Shown: positions 53,947 to 63,343 of the stretch, in pieces
Layout of the letters: the number at the start of each line of letters is the position of its first letter
How positions within the stretch are numbered: position 1 is the stretch's first letter
Source of the DNA: Gluconacetobacter tumulisoli
Lineage (GTDB): Bacteria > Pseudomonadota > Alphaproteobacteria > Acetobacterales > Acetobacteraceae
Assembly (NCBI RefSeq): GCF_014174155.1
Contig: NZ_JABEQM010000007.1
Coordinates: 62,001 to 126,000, forward strand
Reading direction: 5' to 3'
DNA: 64,000 bases
The notes under the pieces: generated by a model
Databases searched by the model: none
What the model was told of the DNA's origin: nothing
What the model saw: the letters and a program-made list of their open reading frames with translations, nothing else
Position numbers and translations under genes: made by a program

Positions 53947-54795
53947 TTACTTCCGGGCGGCGCGCACCGCGCGGGACAGGTCGCCCAGCTGCCCCAGCAC
54001 GCGGGGCAGCGTGTCGGCGGTCGCCCGCCCGTCTTCGTCCAGCGAATCCTCGAGCGTCGCGATCAGGGCCGAGGCCACGACCGCCGCGTCGGCGACCCGC
54101 ACCGCCGCCGCCGCCTGGTCGGGCGTGCGGATGCCGAAGCCGATGGCCACCGGCAGGTCGGTCGCGGCCCGCAGGCGCGGCAGGGCGGCGGCCAGTTCGT
54201 CGCTGCTGGCGGTGCGCGTGCCCGTCACGCCGGTGATGCTGACATAGTAGATGAAGCCCGACGCATGGTCGAAGACCACCGGCAGGCGCGCATCCGTCGT
54301 GGTGGGCGCCACCAGCCGGACGAGGTCCAGCCCGTTCGCGGCGGCCGGGCCCTCCAGCAGGTCGGCCTCCTCGGGCGGCAGGTCGACGACGATCAGCCCG
54401 TCCACCCCGGCCCGCGCGGCGTCGGCGCAGAACCGTTCCACCCCGTAGGCCTCGATCGGGTTCAGGTAGCCCATCAGGACGATGGGGGTATCGGACTCGC
54501 CCTCGCGGAAGCGGGCCACCATTTCCAGCACCCTGCCGACCGTCGAGCCCCCCTTCAGGCCCCGGCGGGCGGCGGCCTGGATGATCGGCCCGTCGGCGCT
54601 GGGGTCGCTGAAGGGCACGCCGATCTCGATCAGGTCGGCGCCGGCACCGGGCATGGCGCGCAGCAGCGCCAGCGAGGTGTCGTAATCGGGGTCGCAGGCC
54701 TGCAGGTAGGGGACAAGGGCGCCGCGTCCCTCTTCCTTCAGTGCGGCGAAGCGCCGGGCGATGCGGCTCGAGGGGCGGCCTGAAGCAGGGCTCAC
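53947..54795 (-). CDS. trpA: Tryptophan synthase alpha chain
   Basis: Cleaves indole-glycerol phosphate to indole. 282 residues from a GTG at 54795 that overlaps the trpB stop (GTGA). TIM barrel with [24 protein letters not shown] (catalytic Glu and Asp), [44 protein letters not shown] (catalytic Tyr region) and [13 protein letters not shown]. Indole is channelled to TrpB. Confidence 0.96.
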   Translation of the reverse strand: MSPASGRPSSRIARRFAALKEEGRGALVPYLQACDPDYDTSLALLRAMPGAGADLIEIGVPFSDPSADGPIIQAAARRGLKGGSTVGRVLEMVARFREGESDTPIVLMGYLNPIEAYGVERFCADAARAGVDGLIVVDLPPEEADLLEGPAAANGLDLVRLVAPTTTDARLPVVFDHASGFIYYVSITGVTGTRTASSDELAAALPRLRAATDLPVAIGFGIRTPDQAAAAVRVADAAVVASALIATLEDSLDEDGRATADTLPRVLGQLGDLSRAVRAARK

Positions 54796-56075
54796 AATGT
54801 CACTCCCAGATGTGCGGCGACGGTGAAGATGTCCTTGTCACCCCGGCCGGACACGTTCAGCACGATCAGGGTTTCCGGATCCAGCGTGGGCGCGAGCTTG
54901 GCCACATGCGCCAGCGCGTGCGCGCATTCCAGCGCCGGGATGATGCCCTCGGTCCGGGTGCAGAGCTGGAAGGCGGCCAGGGCCTCGTCGTCGGTCGCGC
55001 CGACATATTCCGCGCGCCCGATCTCGTGCAGCCAGGAATGTTCCGGCCCGATGCCGGGATAATCCAGGCCGGCGCTGATGGAATGGGCCTCGTCGATCTG
55101 GCCGTCGGCATCCTGCAGCAGGTAGGTGCGGTTGCCGTGCAGCACGCCAGGCCGCCCCCGCTGGATCGAGGCTGCGGTCTCGCCGCTGTCCAGGCCGCGG
55201 CCGGCTGCCTCGACGCCGATCAGGCGCACCGACGCATCGTCCAGGAACGGGTGGAAGATCCCCATGGCGTTGGAGCCGCCGCCGATGGCCGCGACGATGA
55301 TGTCGGGCAGGCGCCCCTCGGCCGCGTGCATCTGTTCGCGCGTCTCCTCGCCGATCACCGACTGGAAATCGCGGACCATCTCGGGATAGGGGTGCGGGCC
55401 CGCCACCGTGCCGACCAGGAAATAGGTGTCGCGGACATTGGTGACCCAGTCGCGCATCGCCTCGTTCATCGCATCCTTCAGCGTGCCGGCGCCCGAGGTC
55501 ACGGGCACGACCTCGGCGCCCAGCAGGCGCATGCGGAACACGTTGGGCTTCTGCCGTTCGACGTCGGTGGCGCCCATGTAGATGACGCATTTCAGGCCGA
55601 AGAGGGCGCAGACCGTGGCGGTGGCGACCCCGTGCTGGCCGGCGCCGGTTTCGGCGACGATGCGGGTGCGGCCCATCCGGCGGGCCAGCAGGATCTGGCC
55701 CATGACGTTGTTGAGCTTGTGCGAGCCGGTGTGGTTCAGCTCCTCGCGCTTCATGTAGATCTTCGCGCCGCCCAGTTCCCGGGTCAGGCGGCGGGCGAAC
55801 CAGAGCGGGCTGGGACGGCCGACGTAATCCTTGAGGTAGTAGTCCAGTTCCCGCCGGAAGGCCGGGTCGGCCTTTGCCTCGGCATAGGCATGGTCCAGTT
55901 CCAGCACCAGCGGCATCAGCGTCTCGGCCACGAAGCGGCCGCCGAAGATGCCGAAGCGGCCCCGCGCGTCCGGCCCGCTGCGCAGGCTGTTGGGCCGGGG
56001 CTGTGTGTCCCCGGCCTGCGCGTTCCCTGCCGACGGCCCGTCCGGCTGCGTTCCCTGCATGTCTGCTGCGCTCAC
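54792..56075 (-). CDS. trpB: Tryptophan synthase beta chain
   Basis: PLP enzyme that condenses indole with serine. 427 residues from the GTG at 56075, chosen because GGGAGA lies 5 nt upstream; ATG at 56060 is the alternative. The frame extends to 56549 but overlaps the corA region. [16 protein letters not shown] starts the conserved part. The PLP lysine lies in [10 protein letters not shown], glutamate in AETGAGQHG, and the phosphate loop in GGGSNAMG. trpF is not adjacent upstream; corA is divergent instead. Confidence 0.96.
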   Translation of the reverse strand: MSAADMQGTQPDGPSAGNAQAGDTQPRPNSLRSGPDARGRFGIFGGRFVAETLMPLVLELDHAYAEAKADPAFRRELDYYLKDYVGRPSPLWFARRLTRELGGAKIYMKREELNHTGSHKLNNVMGQILLARRMGRTRIVAETGAGQHGVATATVCALFGLKCVIYMGATDVERQKPNVFRMRLLGAEVVPVTSGAGTLKDAMNEAMRDWVTNVRDTYFLVGTVAGPHPYPEMVRDFQSVIGEETREQMHAAEGRLPDIIVAAIGGGSNAMGIFHPFLDDASVRLIGVEAAGRGLDSGETAASIQRGRPGVLHGNRTYLLQDADGQIDEAHSISAGLDYPGIGPEHSWLHEIGRAEYVGATDDEALAAFQLCTRTEGIIPALECAHALAHVAKLAPTLDPETLIVLNVSGRGDKDIFTVAAHLGVTL

Positions 56076-56231
56076 GTCGTTCTCCCGAAGCCTTGGATGC
56101 GGGCGGGATCCCCCGCCGTCCGCCGGTGCGCCCCCGCGCGACGGCGTAGGGTGTTCTGGACCGAGCGCCGGAAAATTACCAGTCTCGTATCTGCCGCCCA
56201 GAAGGAGCCGGGCGCCCCGGCCGGGCGTCAT

Positions 56232-56260
56232 TTGACAGGCGCGCCACGGCACCGGATACC
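56232..56260 (+). promoter_or_regulatory. Candidate corA promoter
   Basis: TTGACA, a perfect -35 at 56232-56237, a 17-nt spacer, then GATACC at 56255. The -10 is weak. It lies about 100 bp upstream of corA and could equally be marginal. Confidence 0.4.
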
Positions 56261-56358
56261 TTGGTCCAGCCTTGGGGCCTTGCCTTGGGATGTGACCCTC
56301 GGGGCTGGCCCGGGGGGCAGGTCCCCGGGTCTGGCCGGAACGGAGGGATAAGGACGGC

Positions 56359-57330
56359 ATGTTTCTTGCGCACAGGCCCGGCGCGCCTGCGCTGACCATC
56401 AAGGACGAGGCCGACGCGGCCGACAGCCCGTGGCTGGACCTGCTGGACCCGACGCCCGACGAGCAGGCCCTGGCCGCCCGCATTACCGGACAGCGCATTC
56501 CGTCCCGCGACAAGCTGGAAGAAATCGAGAGTTCCTCGCGGCTCTTCATGGAAGACGACGCCGTCTACCTGTCCACGCCGCTGGTCCGGCGGATGCAGGA
56601 CAATTTCTTCGTCTCGCCCGTCGGCTTCATCCTGTCGCGCAACCGGCTGCTGACGATCCGCTTCACCGCCTTCTCGGCCTTCGACGTGGTGGCCCGCCAG
56701 ATCGCCGATCGCCAGGACAAGCTGAGCGGCGACGAGGTCTCGGTCCTGATCATGGAGGCGGTCGTGGACCGCCTGGCCGACATCCTGGAACATCTGGGCC
56801 AGTCGCTGGACACCCTGTCGCGCGAAGTGTTCCGGGCCGACCAGCCGAGTGCGGGGAAGGGCGACCTGATCCTGCGGTCGCTGCTGCGGCGGGTCGGGCA
56901 GTCCGGCGACCTGGCGTCGTCGGTGCGCGACAGCCTGCTGGGGATGGAGCGGATCGCGATCTTCGTCAGCGAGAACAAGAAGCACGACCTGTCCGAACGG
57001 CTGCGCGCGCGCCTGGCCACCGTCGCGCGGGATATCGGATCGCTGAACGATTTCGTGTCCCAGACGTCGAACAAGGTGCAGTTCCTGCTGGACGCCACGC
57101 TGGGTTTCATCAGCATCGAGCAGAATAACGGCATGAAGATCCTGACCGTCGTCAGCTTCATCGGCGTCGCGCCGACGCTGGTGGCCGGAATCTACGGCAT
57201 GAATTTCCATGATATTCCCGAGCTCGGCTGGCGCTACGGCTACTGGTATTCGCTGGCGCTGATGGCGGCGACGGTCATCCTGCCGCTGCTGTGGTTCTGG
57301 AAGCGGGGATGGCTGGGCACCGGCCGCTGA
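56359..57330 (+). CDS. corA: CorA-type magnesium/divalent cation channel
   Basis: Inner-membrane pentameric magnesium channel. 323 residues: a large cytosolic domain, long stalk helix, and two C-terminal helices, the first ending in the invariant GMN ([16 protein letters not shown]) and the second [45 protein letters not shown] and the stalk region before residue 260 agree with the family. Divergent from trpB with a 283-bp gap. A perfect palindrome spans the stop codon. Confidence 0.94.
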   Translation: MFLAHRPGAPALTIKDEADAADSPWLDLLDPTPDEQALAARITGQRIPSRDKLEEIESSSRLFMEDDAVYLSTPLVRRMQDNFFVSPVGFILSRNRLLTIRFTAFSAFDVVARQIADRQDKLSGDEVSVLIMEAVVDRLADILEHLGQSLDTLSREVFRADQPSAGKGDLILRSLLRRVGQSGDLASSVRDSLLGMERIAIFVSENKKHDLSERLRARLATVARDIGSLNDFVSQTSNKVQFLLDATLGFISIEQNNGMKILTVVSFIGVAPTLVAGIYGMNFHDIPELGWRYGYWYSLALMAATVILPLLWFWKRGWLGTGR

Positions 57331-57339
57331 GCGGCCGGT
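57319..57339. terminator. Palindrome over the corA stop
   Basis: ACCGGCCGCT at 57319-57328, a single G, then AGCGGCCGGT at 57330-57339. Perfect arms overlapping the corA stop codon, followed by CAAAA. Possible terminator or mRNA end structure. Confidence 0.35.
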
Positions 57340-57417
57340 TCAAAAACTCCCTTCGGAAAACCCGTTTCCCGCGACGCGGCCACGCGCAGGCGTGAACGCG
57401 CCGCCCCCGCACCGGAC

Positions 57418-57446
57418 TTGACCTTTCGGACAGGCATCCCTACTGT
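57418..57446 (+). promoter_or_regulatory. Candidate rho promoter
   Basis: TTGACC at 57418-57423, a 17-nt spacer, TACTGT at 57441-57446. Predicted start leaves a leader of about 155 nt before rho, as for rho genes whose leaders are autoregulated. The leader contains GC-rich stems but no convincing leader peptide. Confidence 0.5.
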
Positions 57447-57608
57447 CGCCGTCATCGCTGACGGACTTCACCCGTTACGCGCCCCCTCCGTGTGGAACGA
57501 TGTTGACCGGGTTCCGGTTTGTCCGGGCGTCTGGCTGGTGCCGGTGCACCTCCTTCGGGTCAACCTGTTCTCTCCCCGATCGTGACCTGCCCATTCAAGG
57601 CATCCTGA

Positions 57609-58910
57609 ATGCATCTCGCCGAACTCAAGGCCAAAACGCCCGCGGACCTTCTGGCCTACGCCGAAAGCCTGCAGATCGAAAACGCATCGTCCCTGCGCAA
57701 GCAGGACATGCTGTTCGCCATCCTCAAGACCCTTGCCGACAATGACCAGGCGATCCACGGCGAGGGCACGCTGGAAATCCTGCCCGACGGCTTCGGCTTC
57801 CTGCGCTCGCCGGAAGCCAATTACCTGCCGGGTCCGGACGATATCTATATCTCCCCCAGCCAGGTGCGGCGTTTCGGCCTGCGGACCGGCGACACCGTCG
57901 AGGGGCAGATCCGCGCCCCGCGCGACGGCGAGCGGTACTTCGCGCTGCTGAAAGTCAACACGATCAATTTCGAGCCGCCCGAGGCTGTCCGCCACCGGAT
58001 CAATTTCGACAATCTGACGCCGCTCTACCCCGAGCGCCGGCTGAAGATGGAGGTCGAGGCCAACGCCGTCGGCGGTGAACCCGAAAAGGGCACCAAGGGC
58101 AACAAGGGCCAGACCAAGGATTTCACGCCCCGCGTCATCGACCTGGTCTCGCCGATCGGCATGGGCCAGCGCGCCCTGATCGTGGCCCCGCCGCGCACCG
58201 GCAAGACCGTGATGCTGCAGAGCATCGCCTCGTCGATTTCCGCCAACCATCCCGAAGTCTTCCTGATCGTCCTGCTGATCGACGAACGGCCGGAAGAGGT
58301 CACGGACATGGCGCGCTCGGTCCGGGGCGAGGTCGTGTCCTCGACCTTCGACGAACCGGCGACCCGCCACGTCCAGGTGACCGAGATGGTGCTGGAAAAG
58401 GCCAAGCGCCTGGTCGAGCACAAGCGCGACGTCGTCATCCTGCTGGATTCCATCACCCGCCTGGCCCGCGCCTACAACACCGTCGTGCCGTCATCGGGCA
58501 AGGTGCTGACCGGCGGCGTGGACGCCAACGCCCTGCAGCGGCCCAAGCGCTTCTTCGGCGCGGCCCGCAATATCGAGGAAGGCGGATCGCTGACGATCAT
58601 CGCCACCGCGCTGATCGATACCGGCAGCCGCATGGACGAGGTCATCTTCGAGGAATTCAAGGGCACCGGCAACTCGGAACTCATCCTCGACCGCAAGCTG
58701 GCGGACAAGCGCACCTTCCCCGCGATCGACATCACCAAGAGCGGCACCCGCAAGGAAGAGCTTCTGGTCGAACGGTCCGAACTGTCGAAGATGTGGGTCC
58801 TGCGCCGCATCCTGGCCCCGATGGGGACGATGGATGCGATGGACTTCCTGCTGGACAAGCTGAAATACAGCAAGACCAATCGCGATTTCTTCGACGCGAT
58901 GAATACCTGA
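57609..58910 (+). CDS. rho: Transcription termination factor Rho
   Basis: Hexameric RNA-dependent ATPase. 433 residues. Rho N-domain ([21 protein letters not shown]), the RNA-binding cold-shock fold ([45 protein letters not shown]), P-loop [15 protein letters not shown], the Q loop [14 protein letters not shown] and R loop [31 protein letters not shown] strong terminator follows. Expected near mnmE and the origin in alphaproteobacteria. Confidence 0.98.
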   Translation: MHLAELKAKTPADLLAYAESLQIENASSLRKQDMLFAILKTLADNDQAIHGEGTLEILPDGFGFLRSPEANYLPGPDDIYISPSQVRRFGLRTGDTVEGQIRAPRDGERYFALLKVNTINFEPPEAVRHRINFDNLTPLYPERRLKMEVEANAVGGEPEKGTKGNKGQTKDFTPRVIDLVSPIGMGQRALIVAPPRTGKTVMLQSIASSISANHPEVFLIVLLIDERPEEVTDMARSVRGEVVSSTFDEPATRHVQVTEMVLEKAKRLVEHKRDVVILLDSITRLARAYNTVVPSSGKVLTGGVDANALQRPKRFFGAARNIEEGGSLTIIATALIDTGSRMDEVIFEEFKGTGNSELILDRKLADKRTFPAIDITKSGTRKEELLVERSELSKMWVLRRILAPMGTMDAMDFLLDKLKYSKTNRDFFDAMNT

Positions 58911-58943
58911 TCGCCGGCCGGCATTACTCCGCCAATATGAAAA

Positions 58944-58976
58944 CCCCGGTACCGGACCACGGTGCCGGGGTTTTTT
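58944..58976 (+). terminator. Intrinsic terminator of rho
   Basis: CCCCGGTACC pairs with GGTGCCGGGG (one T-G wobble) around a 7-nt loop and is followed by TTTTTT, 34 bp after the rho stop. AAAA before the stem makes it partly bidirectional for the opposing gene at 59011. Confidence 0.85.
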
Positions 58977-59010
58977 CATGGCCGATCCGGCACAGCCAGG
59001 GGCCCGCCTG

Positions 59011-59463
59011 TCAGCGGGCGGCAAACGCAAGGACCATGCTGCCGCCAATGGGTAACGCCGCCCACCGGATGGCCAGATCGTCGACCTCCCGACGGATCGC
59101 CGCGACCTCGACCTCCGACACGTCGAATGCGGCATGGCCCCGGGCCGCGCAGGACAGCCGATACAGCGCAATCAGTTCGGCGGCCGCGCCGCGCCCCGAC
59201 CAGAGCTCGGCCTGGATGCATTCGACCAGCCGCTCGACCGCCTCGGCCTCCCCCTCATGCGCCATCGCGTAGCCCGGGACCTCGTCCGCCGCCACCCTGG
59301 ACAGGAAGCCGCGCCGGGCGATATTTTTCTCCACGGCATAATGGATCATGTCATGCGCGATGACCCCCTGCTTGGGACAGAGGATGTCCTCTACCGGGAC
59401 GCACGTTCCTTCGATCCGCAACATGTCGTATTTCCCGGGATTTTTCATAAAGACCAGTTTCAT
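59011..59463 (-). CDS. Conserved unknown protein
   Basis: 150 residues from the ATG at 59463; the frame is open to 59670 but without a plausible start. Cytosolic. The protein opens with KLVFMKNPGKYDMLRIEG, then CPKQGVIAHDMIHYAVEKNIARRGFLSRV and a helical C-terminus. The H-D-x2-H segment in AHDMIHYAVE could bind metal, though this is inference. I do not recognise a family. Faces rho across a terminator and is divergent from a YitT gene. Confidence 0.6.
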   Translation of the reverse strand: MKLVFMKNPGKYDMLRIEGTCVPVEDILCPKQGVIAHDMIHYAVEKNIARRGFLSRVAADEVPGYAMAHEGEAEAVERLVECIQAELWSGRGAAAELIALYRLSCAARGHAAFDVSEVEVAAIRREVDDLAIRWAALPIGGSMVLAFAAR

Positions 59464-59636
59464 CGGTCGGTCCCGTTCCAAAAAAGGGCCGGCGGCCCGG
59501 CCGGGGTCTCGCGTGACAGGGTGCCGGGCTGACCGGACCCGACGGCCATGGAAAATCGCGCCAGCATGCAGTACTCCATGCGACGGAACCACCATCCCCG
59601 CAGGGGACGTGACGTTGAGAAGGCAGCAGACCATCC

Positions 59637-60263
59637 ATGGCAGACATGTCAAGCGCGGGCGTGACGACACCCCGCCCGCACAGCCGGGCCGAGGATATCT
59701 ATGCCCTGATGGTGGGCTGCACGCTGATCGTCCTGGGGCTGCTGCTGCTGAAGACGGCCGGGCTGGTCACCGCGGGCACGGCCGGAATCGCGCTGCTGCT
59801 GTCCTATACGGTGCATCTTCCGGTCGGGCTTCTGTTCACCCTGGTCAATCTGCCGTTCTTCCTGTTTGCCGCACGGGCGATGAGCCGGACGTTCGCCTTC
59901 AAATCGTTCCTGGTGAATATCCTGATCTCGCTGTCGTCATTCGTGACGGCGCGGGCCATCCATATCGCCTGGGTGCATCCGGCCTTCGCGGCGGTGGCGG
60001 GCGGGACGGCGATCGGCATGGGGATTCTCGCCCTGGCGCGGCATGGCGCGGGCGTCGGCGGGACCGGTGTCCTGGCGCTGTGGCTCTATCGGCAGCGGGG
60101 ATGGAATGCAGGCCTGGTGTCGCTGGCGTTCGACGTGGTGATCCTGACGGTCTCGGGCCTGCTGCTGGGGGCGGGTGGCCTGATCTGGTCGAGCTGCAGC
60201 GTGCTGGCCATCCACGGCATCCTGTTCACCTGGCACCGGCCGGGCCGCTACACCGGCTATTGA
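59637..60263 (+). CDS. YitT family membrane protein
   Basis: 208 residues, about five helices, of the YitT/DUF161 group of uncharacterised inner-membrane proteins. The first helix reads MVGCTLIVLGLLLLKTAGLVTAGTAGIALLLSY, the typical TxGTxGIA stretch. TAIGMGILALARHGAGVGGTGVLALWLY is a repeat-like second half. No cytosolic C-terminal DUF2179 domain, so a short member. Starts 173 bp from the divergent unknown gene. Confidence 0.85.
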   Translation: MADMSSAGVTTPRPHSRAEDIYALMVGCTLIVLGLLLLKTAGLVTAGTAGIALLLSYTVHLPVGLLFTLVNLPFFLFAARAMSRTFAFKSFLVNILISLSSFVTARAIHIAWVHPAFAAVAGGTAIGMGILALARHGAGVGGTGVLALWLYRQRGWNAGLVSLAFDVVILTVSGLLLGAGGLIWSSCSVLAIHGILFTWHRPGRYTGY

Positions 60264-60337
60264 GGGCCTGGCTGTCTGCCTCCGGAGGCCCGAAACGCCC
60301 CAGGGCCACCGCCCATGATCGGGGCCCAGGGCCTCAG

Positions 60338-60380
60338 AGCCTGTTTGGAAATGCGCGCTGGTGGGTTCGGGCGACGCCCG
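60338..60380. repeat. Palindromic repeat with CTGTTTGGAAATGCGCGC
   Basis: AGCCTGTTTGGAAATGCGCGC followed by TTCGGGC-GAC-GCCCGA. The first part resembles one end of the element at 41649; the second matches the last hairpin of the intergenic repeat family. It lies between convergent yitT and the quinone oxidoreductase gene. Confidence 0.45.
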
Positions 60381-60390
60381 ACCTCACCCA

Positions 60391-61362
60391 TCAGGGCAGC
60401 AGGATCGTACTGCCGGTCGTCAGCCGTGCCTCCAGGGCGCGCTGGGCGTCGGCGGCGTCGGCCAGGGGAAAGCGCTGGCCGATCCGCACCGACAGCACGC
60501 CCTGGCCGATCAGGCCGAACAGTTCCTCGGTCCCCTTCAGCAGGGCCGAACGCTGGGCGATATAGGTCGTCAGGCCGGGACGGGTCAGGTACAGGCTGCC
60601 GCGCGTGGCCAGCATTCCCACCGACACCCCCGTGACCTCGCCGGACGCATTGCCGTAGCTGACCATCAGCCCGCGCGGCGCCAGGCAGTCCAGGCTGGCC
60701 ACGAACGTATCCTTGCCGATGCTGTCATAGACCACGGGCACCATCGCCCCGTCCGTCAGCTTGCGCACGCGCGCGGGCAGGTTGTCATGCCCGATCAGGA
60801 TGTCGGACGCGCCGTTCTGCCGGGCCAGTTCGGCCTTTTCCTCGGTCGAGACCACGCCGATGACCCGTGCGCCCAGATGCCGTCCCCACTGGCACATCAG
60901 CAGCCCGACCCCGCCGGCGGCGGCGTAGACCAGGATCGTCTCGCCCGGCTTGACCTCATGCACCTCGCGCAGCAGGGCATGCACCGTCAGTCCGCGCAGC
61001 ATGACGGCCGCCGCGACCTCCGATGAAATGAAGGGCGGCAGGGGCACGACGCGATCGGCGGCGATCGTCCGGACCTCCGCATATCCTCCCAGGGCCGTGG
61101 GATAGGCGACACGGTCGCCGGGGGCCATGTCGGTCACGTCCGCGCCGATGGCCTCGATCACGCCGGCGCCTTCCATGCCCAGGATGGCCGGCAGGGTCGG
61201 CAGCTTGTACAGGCCCTTGCGGAAATAGGTATCGATGAAATTGACGCCCATCGCCTCCTGCCGGATCAGGATTTCCCCCCGGCCGGGCACGGGCGTGGGC
61301 AGCGTTTCCAGCTTCAGGACCTCGGGACCGCCGTAATCGTGGATGCGAATTGCCCTGAACAT
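60391..61362 (-). CDS. NADPH:quinone oxidoreductase (zinc-independent MDR)
   Basis: 323 residues from the ATG at 61362; frame is open to 61467. Medium-chain reductase of the QOR group. Family words: AIRIHDYGGPEVLKLE, GVNFIDTYFRKGLYKLPTLPAILGMEGAGVIEAIG, MLRGLTVHALL, and nucleotide loop VYAAAGGVGLLMCQWGRHLGA. No zinc ligand cysteines. DSIGKDTFVASLDCLAPRGLMVSYGNASG is typical of Qor. Sits directly downstream of ogt, probably cotranscribed. Confidence 0.93.
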   Translation of the reverse strand: MFRAIRIHDYGGPEVLKLETLPTPVPGRGEILIRQEAMGVNFIDTYFRKGLYKLPTLPAILGMEGAGVIEAIGADVTDMAPGDRVAYPTALGGYAEVRTIAADRVVPLPPFISSEVAAAVMLRGLTVHALLREVHEVKPGETILVYAAAGGVGLLMCQWGRHLGARVIGVVSTEEKAELARQNGASDILIGHDNLPARVRKLTDGAMVPVVYDSIGKDTFVASLDCLAPRGLMVSYGNASGEVTGVSVGMLATRGSLYLTRPGLTTYIAQRSALLKGTEELFGLIGQGVLSVRIGQRFPLADAADAQRALEARLTTGSTILLP

Positions 61363-61396
61363 GGCGTTTTCTCCGTTGGTTCTTGTGGCGTCTCTA

Positions 61397-61858
61397 TCAG
61401 ACCAGGGACGGGACGGCAGCGCCTTCCAGCCCCAGCAGGAACTGCTTGTCGGCCAACCCGCCGTCACCGGAGTAGCCGCCCAGCCCCAGGGCGGCGACGA
61501 CGCGATGACAGGGGATCAGGATCGGAATCGGATTGACGCTGTTGGCCTGCCCGACCGAACGGGGCGACCCGCCGGCCGTCCGCGCGATATCGCGATAGGT
61601 CCGTGTCTGCCCCACCGGAATGGCGCGCAGGGCCTGCCAGACCTTCTGCTGGTAGGCCGTGCCGTACGGCGCCAGGGGCAGGTCGTCGAACGGATCGGCC
61701 GCCCCGTCGAAATAGGCGTCCAGACGGTCGCGGACGGCCCGCAGCAGGGGCGTTTCGTCCTGGTCGCGGCCCCAGCCCCAGTCCAGCGCCACGATCGCGC
61801 CGTCGTCTTCCGACAGGGTCAGGCCGCCCAGCGGCGAGTGCATCGAGAGTTGCGGCAT
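61397..61858 (-). CDS. ogt: Methylated-DNA--protein-cysteine methyltransferase
   Basis: Repairs O6-alkylguanine by a one-time transfer to its own Cys. 153 residues. The catalytic PCHR lies in NPIPILIPCHRVVAALG, preceded by the DNA-binding wing YQQKVWQALRAIPVGQTRTYRDIA. The N-terminal domain is short, as in Ogt-type proteins. In the family the segment before NP is usually SxRAVGxAN; here it reads PRSVGQAN. Upstream of the quinone reductase by 34 bp and divergent from mnmE. Confidence 0.93.
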   Translation of the reverse strand: MPQLSMHSPLGGLTLSEDDGAIVALDWGWGRDQDETPLLRAVRDRLDAYFDGAADPFDDLPLAPYGTAYQQKVWQALRAIPVGQTRTYRDIARTAGGSPRSVGQANSVNPIPILIPCHRVVAALGLGGYSGDGGLADKQFLLGLEGAAVPSLV

Positions 61859-62019
61859 TCCCTTGTCCCAGGATCATCCATCCATGCCCGGCGAACCCAT
61901 ATCCGCCGGAGGGAGGAAATTCTGTACTCTTCCGCCGGATGACGCCACATGCAAGAGGATAGCGCAGGATCACCCGCCAGCGGTGAACCCACGAACGGGG
62001 CAGGGACGGACATATACCC

Positions 62020-63327
62020 ATGACGGCACGGGCAGGACATACGCCGATCTTCGCGCTGGCGACCGGTGCCGGACGGGCGGCGATCGCGGTCATGCGCCTG
62101 AGCGGGGCAGGCTGCGACGACATCCTGCGCAGCCTGTGCGGCGGGCTGCCTGCCCCCCGGCAGGCGTCGCTGCGCGGCCTGTGGCGTCGGGACGATCCCG
62201 TCGCCCCCGTCCTGCTGGACCGGGCGCTGGTGCTGTGGTTCCCCGGTCCGCGCAGCTATACCGGCGAGGACAGCGCGGAACTGCATCTGCATGCCGGGCC
62301 GGCGGTGATCGCGGCCGTGGCCGACGCCCTGGTGGCGCTGGGGGCGCGCCCGGCCGAACCGGGGGAGTTCACCCGCCGCGCCTTCGCCAACGGCCGGATG
62401 GACCTGGTCGAGGCCGAAGGGATCGCCGACCTGATCGAAGCCGAGACCGAGGCCCAGCGGCGTCAGGCGCTGGACCAGTCGGACGGGATGCTGAGCCGCC
62501 TGTATGACGGGTGGGCGGCGCGCCTGCGGGTTCTGCTGGCGCATCAGGAAGCGCTGATCGACTTCCCCGACGAGGATCTGCCGCCCGAGATCGAACGGGC
62601 GCTGCTGGGCGATCTGGCCGCCCTGCGGCAGGAGATGCAGGCCCATCTGGATGATGGCGGGCGGGGGGAGAAGCTGCGCCGTGGCCTGACATTCGCGATC
62701 GTCGGTGCGCCGAATGTCGGGAAATCGAGCCTGCTGAACGCGCTGGCCGAGCGCGAGGCCGCCATCGTGTCGTCCATCGCGGGAACGACGCGCGATGCGA
62801 TCGAGGTGCGGGTGGTGCTGGGCGACGTGCCGGTGACCCTGATCGACACCGCCGGCCTGCGCGAGACGCATGACGAGATCGAAGCCGAGGGAGTACGGCG
62901 GGCGCTGTTTCACGTGAAACACGCCGATTGCGTGATCGCGATGTTCGACGGCGATGCGCCGCCCGACGATGTGGCGGCAGGGGCGATCCTGATCCGCAAC
63001 AAGATCGACCTGGGGCCGGCGCCAGACGGCGCGATCGGGATCAGCGTGCATCACGGCCAGGGGATGGATATGTTGCGCGCCGCCCTGGCCGAGCGGGCAC
63101 GGGCATTGACCGCGGCATCGGCCGGCCCGCCGCTGACCCGGGCACGCCATCGCGCGGCGATCGAAGAAACCGCTTCCCATCTGGCCACCGCACTGGATAT
63201 GGACTGGCCCGAGATGCGCGGCGAGGACATGCGCCAAGCCATGCGGGCGCTGGGCCGCCTGACCGGCGCGGTCGGGGTCGAGGACCTGCTGGATACGGTC
63301 TTCGGCCAGTTCTGCATCGGCAAGTAG
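62020..63327 (+). CDS. mnmE: tRNA modification GTPase MnmE
   Basis: With MnmG forms the 5-(carboxymethyl)aminomethyl group at wobble U34 of several tRNAs. 435 residues. N-terminal folate-binding domain ([21 protein letters not shown]), helical domain, inserted G domain with [23 protein letters not shown] and RNKIDLG, then the C-terminal CIGK ending with the Cys that contacts the modification. The G domain is compact. A perfect parS site overlaps codons for LFHVKHAD after G3. mnmG follows by 16 bp. Confidence 0.96.
   Translation: MTARAGHTPIFALATGAGRAAIAVMRLSGAGCDDILRSLCGGLPAPRQASLRGLWRRDDPVAPVLLDRALVLWFPGPRSYTGEDSAELHLHAGPAVIAAVADALVALGARPAEPGEFTRRAFANGRMDLVEAEGIADLIEAETEAQRRQALDQSDGMLSRLYDGWAARLRVLLAHQEALIDFPDEDLPPEIERALLGDLAALRQEMQAHLDDGGRGEKLRRGLTFAIVGAPNVGKSSLLNALAEREAAIVSSIAGTTRDAIEVRVVLGDVPVTLIDTAGLRETHDEIEAEGVRRALFHVKHADCVIAMFDGDAPPDDVAAGAILIRNKIDLGPAPDGAIGISVHHGQGMDMLRAALAERARALTAASAGPPLTRARHRAAIEETASHLATALDMDWPEMRGEDMRQAMRALGRLTGAVGVEDLLDTVFGQFCIGK
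62906..62921. other. parS centromere site inside mnmE
   Basis: TGTTTCACGTGAAACA, a perfect 16-bp palindrome and exact match to the ParB-binding parS consensus. It lies within the coding sequence of mnmE. ParB loads here for chromosome segregation; parA, parB and the origin are expected a short distance to the right, beyond mnmG. Confidence 0.92.
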
Positions 63328-63343
63328 GAAGGGGAATTCTCGG

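Noticed and set aside
57500-57745. Leader peptide for rho
   Set aside because: The frame runs into rho coding sequence in another frame and has no ribosome site or typical leader content.
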